Assembly (NCBI GenBank): GCA_963674475.2
Contig: CAXXFQ010000016.1
Span: 1-9,118, forward strand
Source: CAXXFQ01 sp963674475
GTDB taxonomy: Bacteria > Planctomycetota > Planctomycetia > Pirellulales > Thermoguttaceae
Direction of reading: 5' to 3'
DNA: 9,118 nucleotides
Shown here: piece by piece, positions 1 to 7,284 of the stretch
How positions within the stretch are numbered: the stretch's first letter is position 1
Layout of the letters: each line of letters begins with the position of its first letter
The notes under the pieces: model-generated
Told to the model about the DNA's origin: nothing
The model's input: the letters and a program-made list of their open reading frames with translations, nothing else
The model's database searches: none
Made by a program: the position numbers and the translations under genes

Positions 1-84
1 CTATCGGGACAAGGATAGGACGAGTACGGCGGCCAGATCGTTCCGGAAAAAACGCCCCGGTCACGCGTTCCCTATTGATGTCTG

Positions 85-90
85 TATAAT
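85..90 (+). promoter_or_regulatory. Putative -10 box (TATAAT) upstream of the MnmE-like GTPase
   Basis: A perfect TATAAT hexamer lies about 125 nt before the chosen GTPase start. No convincing -35 hexamer is seen at 16-18 bp spacing. If it is used, transcription would begin near position 97. An ATG at 94, the first in the long open frame, would then lie at or before the transcript start, which argues against that start. The rest of 1-213 holds no recognisable gene. Confidence 0.35.
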
Positions 91-213
91 ATTGTGTTTA
101 ATCATCCCAGGCGGGCCGTTTTTTGTCAAACCCGATTGGTCCGGTCTGGTTGCGTGAGTGTCATTTTTCTTCCCCCCCGCCTTTCAGGGCCGGGATCGCT
201 TGGTACACTAGGG

Positions 214-1713
<1,500 letters not shown>

Positions 1714-1764
1714 CTCGGGTTGGGAAAAAATCTTTTTTTAGTTTTGCGTCACATAAGTTGTTCA

Positions 1765-1831
1765 GGACCTCGAGCCGCCCTTCACGGAATGGAAGAGGCA
1801 CCCGCGGCTGCTAGAAGCCGTAAAAAGGTCC
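1765..1831 (+). promoter_or_regulatory. Possible three-way-junction RNA leader upstream of the SIS isomerase
   Basis: The 162-nt gap before the isomerase can fold as a closing stem GGACCT (1765-1770) with AGGTCC (1826-1831). It would enclose a hairpin GCCCTTC (1777-1783) with GAAG-A-GGC (1792-1799, one bulged A) and a second hairpin GCGGCT (1804-1809) with AGCCGT (1816-1821, ending in a G-U pair). The layout resembles a riboswitch or structured 5' leader, but I recognise no known class. Stems this short can arise by chance in GC-rich DNA. No clear promoter was seen in the gap, so the isomerase might also be read from the GTPase transcript. Confidence 0.25.
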
Positions 1832-1875
1832 GGGTTTATGCGACCGTCATCTTTTTTCTTTTGGGAGTTGTGGAA

Positions 1876-2442
1876 ATGGAAAAACAGGGATACGTTCGTT
1901 GGTACCTCGATACGCTTTCCGAAATCGTTGCCAAGCTCGACGACAAGGCCCTCACCCAGGCGATCGAATGGATCCGCGATTGTGGAAACGCCGGCAAGAC
2001 GATCTACTCGTGCGGGAACGGCGGCAGTGCGTTGATCGCCTCGCAGCTGGTCGGCGACATGGTCAAGCAGGCCTCGATGGGTCGCGAGCCGCGTTTCAAG
2101 ATGATCGGCCTGACCGATAGCGTCGGCACGATGTTGGCCTACGCCAACGACGTCGATTACGGTTCGATCTTCGTTGAACCGCTGAAGAACTTCGCCCAAG
2201 AAGGCGACATTCTTCTTGGCATCAGCGGCAGCGGCAACAGTGAAAACGTCATTCGCGCGTTCGAATACGCCAACTCGATCGGTTGCAAGACGATCGGTCT
2301 GACGACCGGCAACGGCGGCAAGCTTCGCGAAGTCTCGAACCTCGCCTTGGAAGTTCCGACCGATCACATGGGCCATCTGGAAGACGCTTTCTTCATCATG
2401 ACCCATATCATGTGTTACGGGTTCATCGACAAGGCGTTCTAG
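1876..2442 (+). CDS. SIS-domain sugar-phosphate isomerase, GmhA (phosphoheptose isomerase)-like
   Basis: This 188-aa cytoplasmic protein matches the length and motif order of GmhA, which converts sedoheptulose 7-phosphate to D-glycero-D-manno-heptose 7-phosphate for cell-surface heptose. Visible motifs are GNGGSA (47-52), AYANDVDYGSIF (88-99), GDILLGISGSGNSENV (110-125) and a C-terminal HLEDAFFIMTH ending at His177. By hand alignment with remembered E. coli GmhA, the metal-site His near 61 is Gln57 here and the nearby Glu is Asp61, while the C-terminal His is kept. Substrate or metal use may therefore differ, and another SIS ketose/aldose isomerase is possible. The ATG at 1876 has GGGAG eight bases upstream and begins the family-like sequence. 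The frame is open from 1720, but those extra 52 codons cross the leader and have no family match. A strong terminator follows 58 nt after the stop. Confidence 0.88.
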   Translation: MEKQGYVRWYLDTLSEIVAKLDDKALTQAIEWIRDCGNAGKTIYSCGNGGSALIASQLVGDMVKQASMGREPRFKMIGLTDSVGTMLAYANDVDYGSIFVEPLKNFAQEGDILLGISGSGNSENVIRAFEYANSIGCKTIGLTTGNGGKLREVSNLALEVPTDHMGHLEDAFFIMTHIMCYGFIDKAF

Positions 2443-2500
2443 TCGCTTGAAAACAAAACCCCTTTTGCTTTTCGAAGCGGGATGGGTTGCGGAGCGTTAT

Positions 2501-2549
2501 AAAAAAAGCCCCTCAATCGGAGAAAGAAAATCCGGTCGAGGGGTTTTTT
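2501..2549 (+). terminator. Rho-independent terminator after the SIS isomerase
   Basis: CCCCTC (2509-2514) pairs with GAGGGG (2538-2543), with further CGG/CCG pairing inside, followed by six T (2544-2549). Seven A before the stem (2501-2507) make it look bidirectional, although no gene reads toward it from the right. Confidence 0.85.
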
Positions 2550-2639
2550 CTTGGCTTGAGCAGGTTTTTTGGGGCTTTTGTTATCATTGGCGAGAAATGA
2601 CAAAAAAGTTGAACCGGCCAATTCTCTTCGGGGCAAAGG

Positions 2640-2668
2640 TTGTTTGACGTTTGAGGGGGAGATATAAT
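2640..2668 (+). promoter_or_regulatory. Promoter of Gfo/Idh/MocA oxidoreductase A
   Basis: TTGTTT (2640-2645) is followed after exactly 17 bp by a perfect TATAAT (2663-2668). The paralogue's promoter at 5680-5708 has the same two hexamers and the same spacing, which strengthens both calls. A TTGACG at 2644-2649 is only 13 bp from the -10 box and is less likely to be used. The first coding base is 194 nt past the -10 box. Confidence 0.65.
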
Positions 2669-2861
2669 ATGGAAATTCAATAGTATTCGGGATCGCTCCA
2701 TTTGTACCTCCGATAGGGGTGCGTTTCCTACCTGATGACACGAAATTTGGTTCATGCCTACCTGTGTGCCCAGTCCGTGTGTCGCAGCACCCCCCCACTG
2801 GCAGTGCCGATCCCCTTTTGACATTCTCCACCCATTTTGCATTGCAGAGGATATTCCAACG

Positions 2862-4133
2862 ATGAGTAAAACGACTTCCGTTTCTCGACGTACTTTCCTG
2901 AAGGCGACCGGCGCCGTGGCGGCGACCGCGATGACGGCCCAAAGCTATGGCAAGGTTCTTGGCGCGAACGAACGTATTCGTGTCGGGTTCATCGGTGCCG
3001 GCGGGATGGCGACCGGCCACATGCGGACGATCAACGATCTCAAGGAGAAAAATAACCTCGAGCCGGTCATCGTTTGTGACTGCTGGGACACCCGTGCGAA
3101 AAAGGGAGCGGAGCTTCTCGGGATTTCGGATTCGACTACCGACTATCGCAAGGTACTCGACCGCAAGGAAATCGACTACGTCACGATCGCCACGCCCGAA
3201 CACCAGCACTGCCGCATGACGGTCGACGCGTTCGACGCGGGCAAGGCGATCTACTGCGAAAAGCCGATGACCCACGAGTTGCACGAGGCACTGCTTGTTC
3301 GCGATAAGCAAAAAGAGACCGGATTGCCGCTTCAGGTGGGCGTTCAAGGCATGTCGGACGACAGCTACGCCTCGGCCGCCGAAGCGATCAAGAAGGGGGT
3401 TATCGGCCAGGTCGTTCAGGCGCAGATCGAGTACGTGCGTCGATACAATTCGCAAGGCCCGTGGCGGAATCCAAGTATCAACGACGACACGCCCAAGCCC
3501 GGGGACCTCAACTGGTCCGATTGGCTCGGCGGCGCGCCGAAGGTCGACTGGAACCCGCATCATTACTACGAATGGCGAAACTACGCGGCCTATTCGGGCG
3601 GGATCTGCACCGATTTGTTCATCCACCGGATCACGCGGATCATGAAGGCGTGCAACTTGCTTTATCCGCGACGGGTTGTCGGGATGGGCGGCATCTGGCA
3701 ATGGCCCGACGGACGTGACCTGCCGGACAATTTTGAAATGATCTGCGAATATCCGCGAGGCATGACGGTCTACGTTCTCGGGACGATGAGCAATCGTCAG
3801 GGGATCGACCACTTGATTCGCGGTTATCGGGGAACGCTCTACTTCACCGGAAACGGCTGGGTCGCCAAGGACAAGGACGGCAAGGTGTTGGCCGAGCACA
3901 AGAAGACCGGCGCCGAGAGCACCCACCTTCACCACACGAACCTGCACAACCACCTGCGTAACGGCGAAGCGCTCAACTGCCCGGTCGATCTGGGTATTGC
4001 CGGCGTCGCGGCGGTCTGCATGGCGAACGAGTCGTGGCGAAGCGGCCGCATGATGGCCTGGGACAAGGAAAACGAAAAGATGGTCCCGGCCGACACGCTC
4101 AAGCACAACCCGTACCCGGAAAAGAAGGCTTAA
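2862..4133 (+). CDS. TAT-exported Gfo/Idh/MocA family oxidoreductase (paralogue A)
   Basis: This 423-aa protein is a NAD(P)-dependent oxidoreductase of the glucose-fructose oxidoreductase/inositol dehydrogenase/MocA family, acting on a sugar or polyol that cannot be named from sequence. Residues 8-14 are the twin-arginine motif SRRTFLK, followed by an Ala-rich stretch to about 30, so folded export through the TAT system is expected. The Rossmann nucleotide-binding loop is VGFIGAGG (41-48). The family motif EKP is at 133-135, inside YCEKPMTH. The catalytic-type Asp and His are D251 and H255 in GGICTDLFIHRI. ATG 2862 was chosen because it starts the signal peptide and has AGAGG 11 bases upstream; the frame is open from 2754, but that extension covers the leader. 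It closely resembles the gene at 5867-7165. Planctomycete genomes often carry many such paralogues, commonly linked to glycan breakdown, but nothing here shows the substrate. Confidence 0.93.
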   Translation: MSKTTSVSRRTFLKATGAVAATAMTAQSYGKVLGANERIRVGFIGAGGMATGHMRTINDLKEKNNLEPVIVCDCWDTRAKKGAELLGISDSTTDYRKVLDRKEIDYVTIATPEHQHCRMTVDAFDAGKAIYCEKPMTHELHEALLVRDKQKETGLPLQVGVQGMSDDSYASAAEAIKKGVIGQVVQAQIEYVRRYNSQGPWRNPSINDDTPKPGDLNWSDWLGGAPKVDWNPHHYYEWRNYAAYSGGICTDLFIHRITRIMKACNLLYPRRVVGMGGIWQWPDGRDLPDNFEMICEYPRGMTVYVLGTMSNRQGIDHLIRGYRGTLYFTGNGWVAKDKDGKVLAEHKKTGAESTHLHHTNLHNHLRNGEALNCPVDLGIAGVAAVCMANESWRSGRMMAWDKENEKMVPADTLKHNPYPEKKA

Positions 4134-4198
4134 TTTCTACCCAAACGGTGATGAGAAGCGATTGAGCTTTTGTGAAAAAATTGGGTAAACAGAAATGC

Positions 4199-4233
4199 AA
4201 GAGCCGCTTCGAATTTCGAGGCGGCTCTTTTTT
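4199..4233 (+). terminator. Rho-independent terminator after oxidoreductase A
   Basis: GAGCCGC (4201-4207) pairs with GCGGCTC (4221-4227), with inner TCG/CGA pairing, followed by six T (4228-4233). It lies 67 nt after the stop codon. Confidence 0.92.
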
Positions 4234-4354
4234 CATGACGAGGAGCGTTTATTCCTATCCGAAAAGGGTTGGAACTGCCATTTTTGGGATCTCACTGGCA
4301 AACCGGTCTCCTCGTTGGGAGCCCTCATGCCATTTACTTATGCGGGGATTAATA

Positions 4355-5540
4355 ATGCGGCGACGAGATTTTGTGAAAACATGCGGGGGCAGTTTGGTGG
4401 GGGCTCAGCTACTCGGCGCGAGCCGGGTGGTAAGGCGATGAGGCGGAGAAACCGTTTTCTTTCGCTACCGGAGCGTACCTTCAAAATCCGACACCGACAT
4501 CGATCTGCGTTCAATGGATCACGCCCACCGCAAGCGATAGTTGGGTCGAATACGGAACGACCGAATCGCTTGGGCAAAAGGCGTTTGGCGCGTGTGACGG
4601 CCTGAAGTCGTCCGGACGTGTTCAGGCTGTTTCGCTGGAAAATCTGGAGCCGGGAATCGAGTACTTTTATCGGATCGTCTCGCGAAGGATTGATCGGCAC
4701 GAGGGCTATCAGGCCGATTTTGGCCCAACCATTCGTGGACCGGTCGTGACGTTCCGGACTCCTGAATCGCAACCCGATCAGACCAAGTTTCTTGTCTTCA
4801 ATGACATTCACCATAAGACAGGAATTTGGAAAACGCTCATGGATCGCGTCGCCGATTTCCCGTGTGACTTCGCGCTGTTGAACGGTGATATGATGGACTG
4901 GATTGACCATGAGGCCGCGCTGGTCGAGTCGGTTCTGAAGCCGGCGTCGGAATTGTTTGCCGGGCGCGTCCCCTTTTATTACGCCAGGGGCAATCACGAT
5001 GTGCGAGGCCCTTTCGCACGTGAGCTAAAGCGATACGTTACCTTCCCTGAGAAGCGGTTCTATTTTGCAAGGACCGTCGGGCCGATTCGACTCGTGGTAC
5101 TCGATTCGGGGGAAGATAAGCACGACTCCAATAAAGAGTATTTCGGCCTGGCCGATTTTGATCGGTATCGGTCCAAGCAGCAAGCGTGGCTTGCGCGTGA
5201 GATCGAATCAACGGCATTCAAGCAGGCCCGATATCGGGTCGTCGTCCATCATATCCCGCCGATGGCCGATCCTGTCTGGCACGGCCCGGACGACTGTTTT
5301 CAGAAGTGGGTGCCGCTCTATAAACGGGGCAAGGTCGATCTGTTTATCGGAGGCCACACGCACCGTTATCAAATAATCCGACCTTCGGCTGCGGAAAATC
5401 GTCCCTACGCCATGGCGATCGGTGGCGGTCCCAAACAGGGCAAGGCGGTGGTCATGAAAGTGACGGCCGACCAGAAACAGCTGCGATTGGTCATGATCCG
5501 CGACGACGGAGAAACCGTCGGTAGTTATGAAATCTCGTGA
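4355..5540 (+). pseudogene. Frameshifted TAT-exported metallophosphoesterase, purple-acid-phosphatase type
   Basis: The gene starts at ATG 4355 (GGGGA at 4344-4348, six bases upstream) with a twin-arginine leader, MRRRDFVKTCGG. That frame stops at TGA 4439-4441 after 28 codons. The next frame (+1) continues at once from about 4434 with GDEAEKPFSFATGAYLQNP, then a fibronectin-like purple-acid-phosphatase N-domain (WITPTASDSWVEYG, LENLEPGIEYFYRI) and a complete phosphoesterase domain. Skipping one base, for example the A at 4433, restores a single protein of about 394 aa. Possible explanations are a recent null mutation, a sequencing error, or +1 ribosomal frameshifting at CGA-TGA. The downstream part has no other stop and keeps its metal ligands, so any damage is recent or only apparent. 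I saw no clear promoter after the terminator at 4199-4233. Confidence 0.75.
4746..5540 (+). CDS. Metallophosphoesterase catalytic domain (downstream part of the frameshifted gene)
   Basis: This is the longest part of the broken gene that has a start codon in the downstream frame (GTG 4746); coding character in this frame begins earlier, near 4434, where no start is available. It is a calcineurin-like phosphoesterase that would hydrolyse phosphate mono- or diesters with a two-metal centre. All five ligand motifs are present: D-I-H (4803-4811), GDMMD (4884-4898), GNHD (4989-5000), VHH (5244-5252) and GHTH (5352-5363). On its own it lacks the signal peptide and N-terminal domain, so translation from 4746 is doubtful. 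The 264-aa frame is probably not a gene in its own right but a segment of the 394-aa protein. No clear terminator follows the TGA at 5538. Confidence 0.6.
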   Translation: MTFRTPESQPDQTKFLVFNDIHHKTGIWKTLMDRVADFPCDFALLNGDMMDWIDHEAALVESVLKPASELFAGRVPFYYARGNHDVRGPFARELKRYVTFPEKRFYFARTVGPIRLVVLDSGEDKHDSNKEYFGLADFDRYRSKQQAWLAREIESTAFKQARYRVVVHHIPPMADPVWHGPDDCFQKWVPLYKRGKVDLFIGGHTHRYQIIRPSAAENRPYAMAIGGGPKQGKAVVMKVTADQKQLRLVMIRDDGETVGSYEIS

Positions 5541-5679
5541 GAAGCGAGGGCAAAAGGCACTTTTTATCGAAAAAACCGGGCCATTTGTTCGCCGGTGGAG
5601 ACGTTGGTTTTCATGTTAATTCGGTGTGGTTTATTGATGTGCCCACCGCGTGTCGGAGGAGGGAAATCCAAGGTTGGTG

Positions 5680-5708
5680 TTGTTTGGGTTTTCGAGAGTG
5701 CCTATAAT
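5680..5708 (+). promoter_or_regulatory. Promoter of Gfo/Idh/MocA oxidoreductase B
   Basis: TTGTTT (5680-5685), 17 bp, then TATAAT (5703-5708). This matches the promoter of paralogue A in both hexamers and in spacing. The start codon is 159 nt past the -10 box. Confidence 0.65.
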
Positions 5709-5783
5709 AAAAGGATACGATCGTGAGGATTATGCAAAATAGGGCGAGCCTTTTAGGGACCTCTTTTTTGTATGACATGCCTG

Positions 5784-5815
5784 CGTGCCGACGGATTCCT
5801 TTCCGTTTCGGCGCG
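5784..5815 (+). promoter_or_regulatory. Stem-loop in the 5' leader of oxidoreductase B
   Basis: CGTGCCGACGGA (5784-5795) pairs with 5802-5815 over 12 base pairs, including one G-U, with a two-base TT bulge and a six-base loop TTCCTT. No T-run follows, so it is not a standard terminator. It lies 51 nt before the start codon and could affect mRNA stability or bind a regulator. Confidence 0.5.
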
Positions 5816-5866
5816 ACCTGATCCTCTCTTCACCCGCCTTTCATCTTTAGAAGAGGAACTTTTGAT

Positions 5867-7165
5867 ATGAGCACCCCTTCCCCATTTACCCGCCGTTCTT
5901 TTCTAAAAACGGCCGGCGCTGCTGCTGCGGCGACGACGTTCACGGCCAAAAGCTATGCCAAGGTGGCCGGCGCCAATGAACGACTCCGCGTTGGTCTGAT
6001 CGGATGTGGTGGCCAGGGCGGCACCCACACCGAAGCGTTCATCGACCTTTCGGGCAAAAACCCCAACTACAAGCGGGTCCAAAGCCCCGTCGAGCCGGTC
6101 ATTACCTGTGACTGTTGGGAAACCCGTGCCAAAGAGAAGGCCGACAAGCTGGGGATCTCGAACACGACGACCGACTATCGCAAGGTTCTCGAACAGGACC
6201 TCGATTACGTAACGATCGTGACGCCCGAGCACCAACACTGCCAGATGGTTCTCGACGCGATGGACGCGAAGATTCCGGTCTATTGCGAAAAGCCGATGAC
6301 CCACGCGATCGACGAGGCAATCAAGATTCGCGACAAGCAAAAGGCGACCGGCGTGCCGATCCAGGTCGGCGTTCAAGGGATGTCGGAAGACACTTACGTC
6401 TCGGCCGCTGAAGCGATCGAAGGGGGAATGCTCGGTCAGGTCGTTCAGGCACAGATCGAGTATGTTCGCCGTTACAGCTCCTTCCGGGGTCCGTGGCGCA
6501 ATCCGAAGATCAACGACAACACGCCCAAACCGGACGATCTCAATTGGTCCGATTGGCTCGGCGAAGCGCCGAAGGTGGACTGGAATCCGCACCATTACTA
6601 CGAATGGCGAAACTACGCGCCCTATTCCGGCGGGATTTGCACCGACCTGTTCATCCACCGGATCACGCGCATCTTGAAGGCGTGTAACCTTGGCTTCCCG
6701 CGTCGCGCGGTCGGGATGGGCGGTATCTGGCAGTGGCCCGATGGTCGTGAATTGCCGGACAACTTCGAAATGATCTGCGAATACCCGCGTGGCATGACGG
6801 TCTATGTCCTCGGCACGATGAGCAACCGGGTCGGTATCGACCACCTGATCCGCGGCTATCGGGCGACGATGTACTTCACCGGAAACGGTTGGGTTGCCAA
6901 GGACAAGGACGGCAAGGTCCTCGGTGAGCACAAGAAGAGCGGCTGGCACGACGTTCGTCCGCACCACGCCAACTTCCACGATCATTTGCGCAAGGGGACG
7001 CCGCTGAACTGCCCGATCGAGTTGGGCATGGCCGGTGTCGCGGCGGTTTGCATGGCCAACGAGTCGTGGCGAACCGGGCAGATGATGGGTTGGGACACGG
7101 AAACCGAAAAGATGGTCCCGGCCAACGACCTCAAGTTCAATCCGTATCCGGAAAAAGACGCCTAA
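5867..7165 (+). CDS. TAT-exported Gfo/Idh/MocA family oxidoreductase (paralogue B)
   Basis: This 432-aa protein is a close paralogue of the gene at 2862-4133, by eye about three-quarters identical over the shared body, with long identical blocks around NPHHYYEWRNYA and GGICTDLFIHRITRI. It has the twin-arginine motif TRRSFLK (8-14), an Ala-rich export signal to about residue 31, the Rossmann loop VGLIGCGG (42-49), EKP at 141-143, and the catalytic-type pair D260 and H264. It differs from A in a longer loop before EPVITCDCWE (NPNYKRVQSPV), in the nucleotide-binding loop (GCGGQGGTH against GAGGMATGH), and near residues 360-370 (SGWHDVRPHH against TGAESTHLHH). Cofactor or substrate preference may therefore have diverged. 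The start has GAGGA nine bases upstream. It probably forms its own transcription unit, ending at the terminator at 7205-7241. The substrate is unknown. Confidence 0.94.
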   Translation: MSTPSPFTRRSFLKTAGAAAAATTFTAKSYAKVAGANERLRVGLIGCGGQGGTHTEAFIDLSGKNPNYKRVQSPVEPVITCDCWETRAKEKADKLGISNTTTDYRKVLEQDLDYVTIVTPEHQHCQMVLDAMDAKIPVYCEKPMTHAIDEAIKIRDKQKATGVPIQVGVQGMSEDTYVSAAEAIEGGMLGQVVQAQIEYVRRYSSFRGPWRNPKINDNTPKPDDLNWSDWLGEAPKVDWNPHHYYEWRNYAPYSGGICTDLFIHRITRILKACNLGFPRRAVGMGGIWQWPDGRELPDNFEMICEYPRGMTVYVLGTMSNRVGIDHLIRGYRATMYFTGNGWVAKDKDGKVLGEHKKSGWHDVRPHHANFHDHLRKGTPLNCPIELGMAGVAAVCMANESWRTGQMMGWDTETEKMVPANDLKFNPYPEKDA

Positions 7166-7204
7166 GCCATTTTTTCTGAGTGTTTAGTGTCGTAAAAAAT
7201 AGAA

Positions 7205-7241
7205 GGGAGCTTCCTTGTTGTTCGAGGAAGTTCCCTTTTTT
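7205..7241 (+). terminator. Rho-independent terminator between convergent genes
   Basis: An 11-bp stem, GGGAGCTTCCT (7205-7215) with AGGAAGTTCCC (7225-7235), including one G-U pair, precedes six T (7236-7241). An A-run (TAAAAAATAGAA) just left of the stem gives T's on the minus strand, so it may also end the convergent Ppx/GppA transcript, whose stop lies 43 nt to the right. Confidence 0.9.
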
Positions 7242-7284
7242 CGTTTTTCAATAGGAAGAGGGAAATCGAGAGGGCCGATCGGGG

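Larger units (their letters stand above)
2443..2861 (+). other. Intergenic region: terminator, promoter and long leader
   Basis: This 419-nt gap holds no credible gene. It contains the isomerase terminator (2501-2549), the oxidoreductase A promoter (2640-2668) and a leader of roughly 185 nt. The leader can pair GGGATCG (2689-2695) with CGATCCC (2808-2814), GGGGTGC (2716-2722) with GCACCCC (2787-2793), and GACAC (2737-2741) with GTGTC (2779-2783), all nested. One 7-bp match is expected by chance in a region this size, so the fold is only suggestive. Confidence 0.6.
5541..5866 (+). other. Intergenic region: promoter and structured leader of oxidoreductase B
   Basis: This 326-nt gap has no credible gene. 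It contains the B promoter (5680-5708) and a leader of about 150 nt with a strong stem-loop (5784-5815). GAGGAT (5725-5730) can also pair with ATCCTC (5821-5826), enclosing that stem-loop. No strong terminator for the phosphoesterase was found; only a weak CCGG/CCGG pairing occurs near 5577-5597. CATGCCT (5776-5782) followed by GTGCC also occurs in the A leader at 2753-2770. Confidence 0.6.

Noticed and set aside
94..213. N-terminal extension of the GTPase from ATG 94
   Set aside because: The 40 extra residues have no resemblance to the MnmE N-terminus, and the ATG lies only 4 bp after a TATAAT box, at or before the likely transcript start.
1725..1739. A6-TC-T7 run after the GTPase stop as a terminator
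   Set aside because: There is no GC stem and only a two-base loop, so it would not form a standard terminator hairpin.
2439..4106. 555-codon open frame on the minus strand opposite oxidoreductase A
   Set aside because: It is antisense to a clear Gfo/Idh/MocA gene, crosses the promoter and terminator, and its translation resembles no family. A similar open frame lies opposite paralogue B (5903-6985), as expected from shared codon usage in GC-rich DNA.
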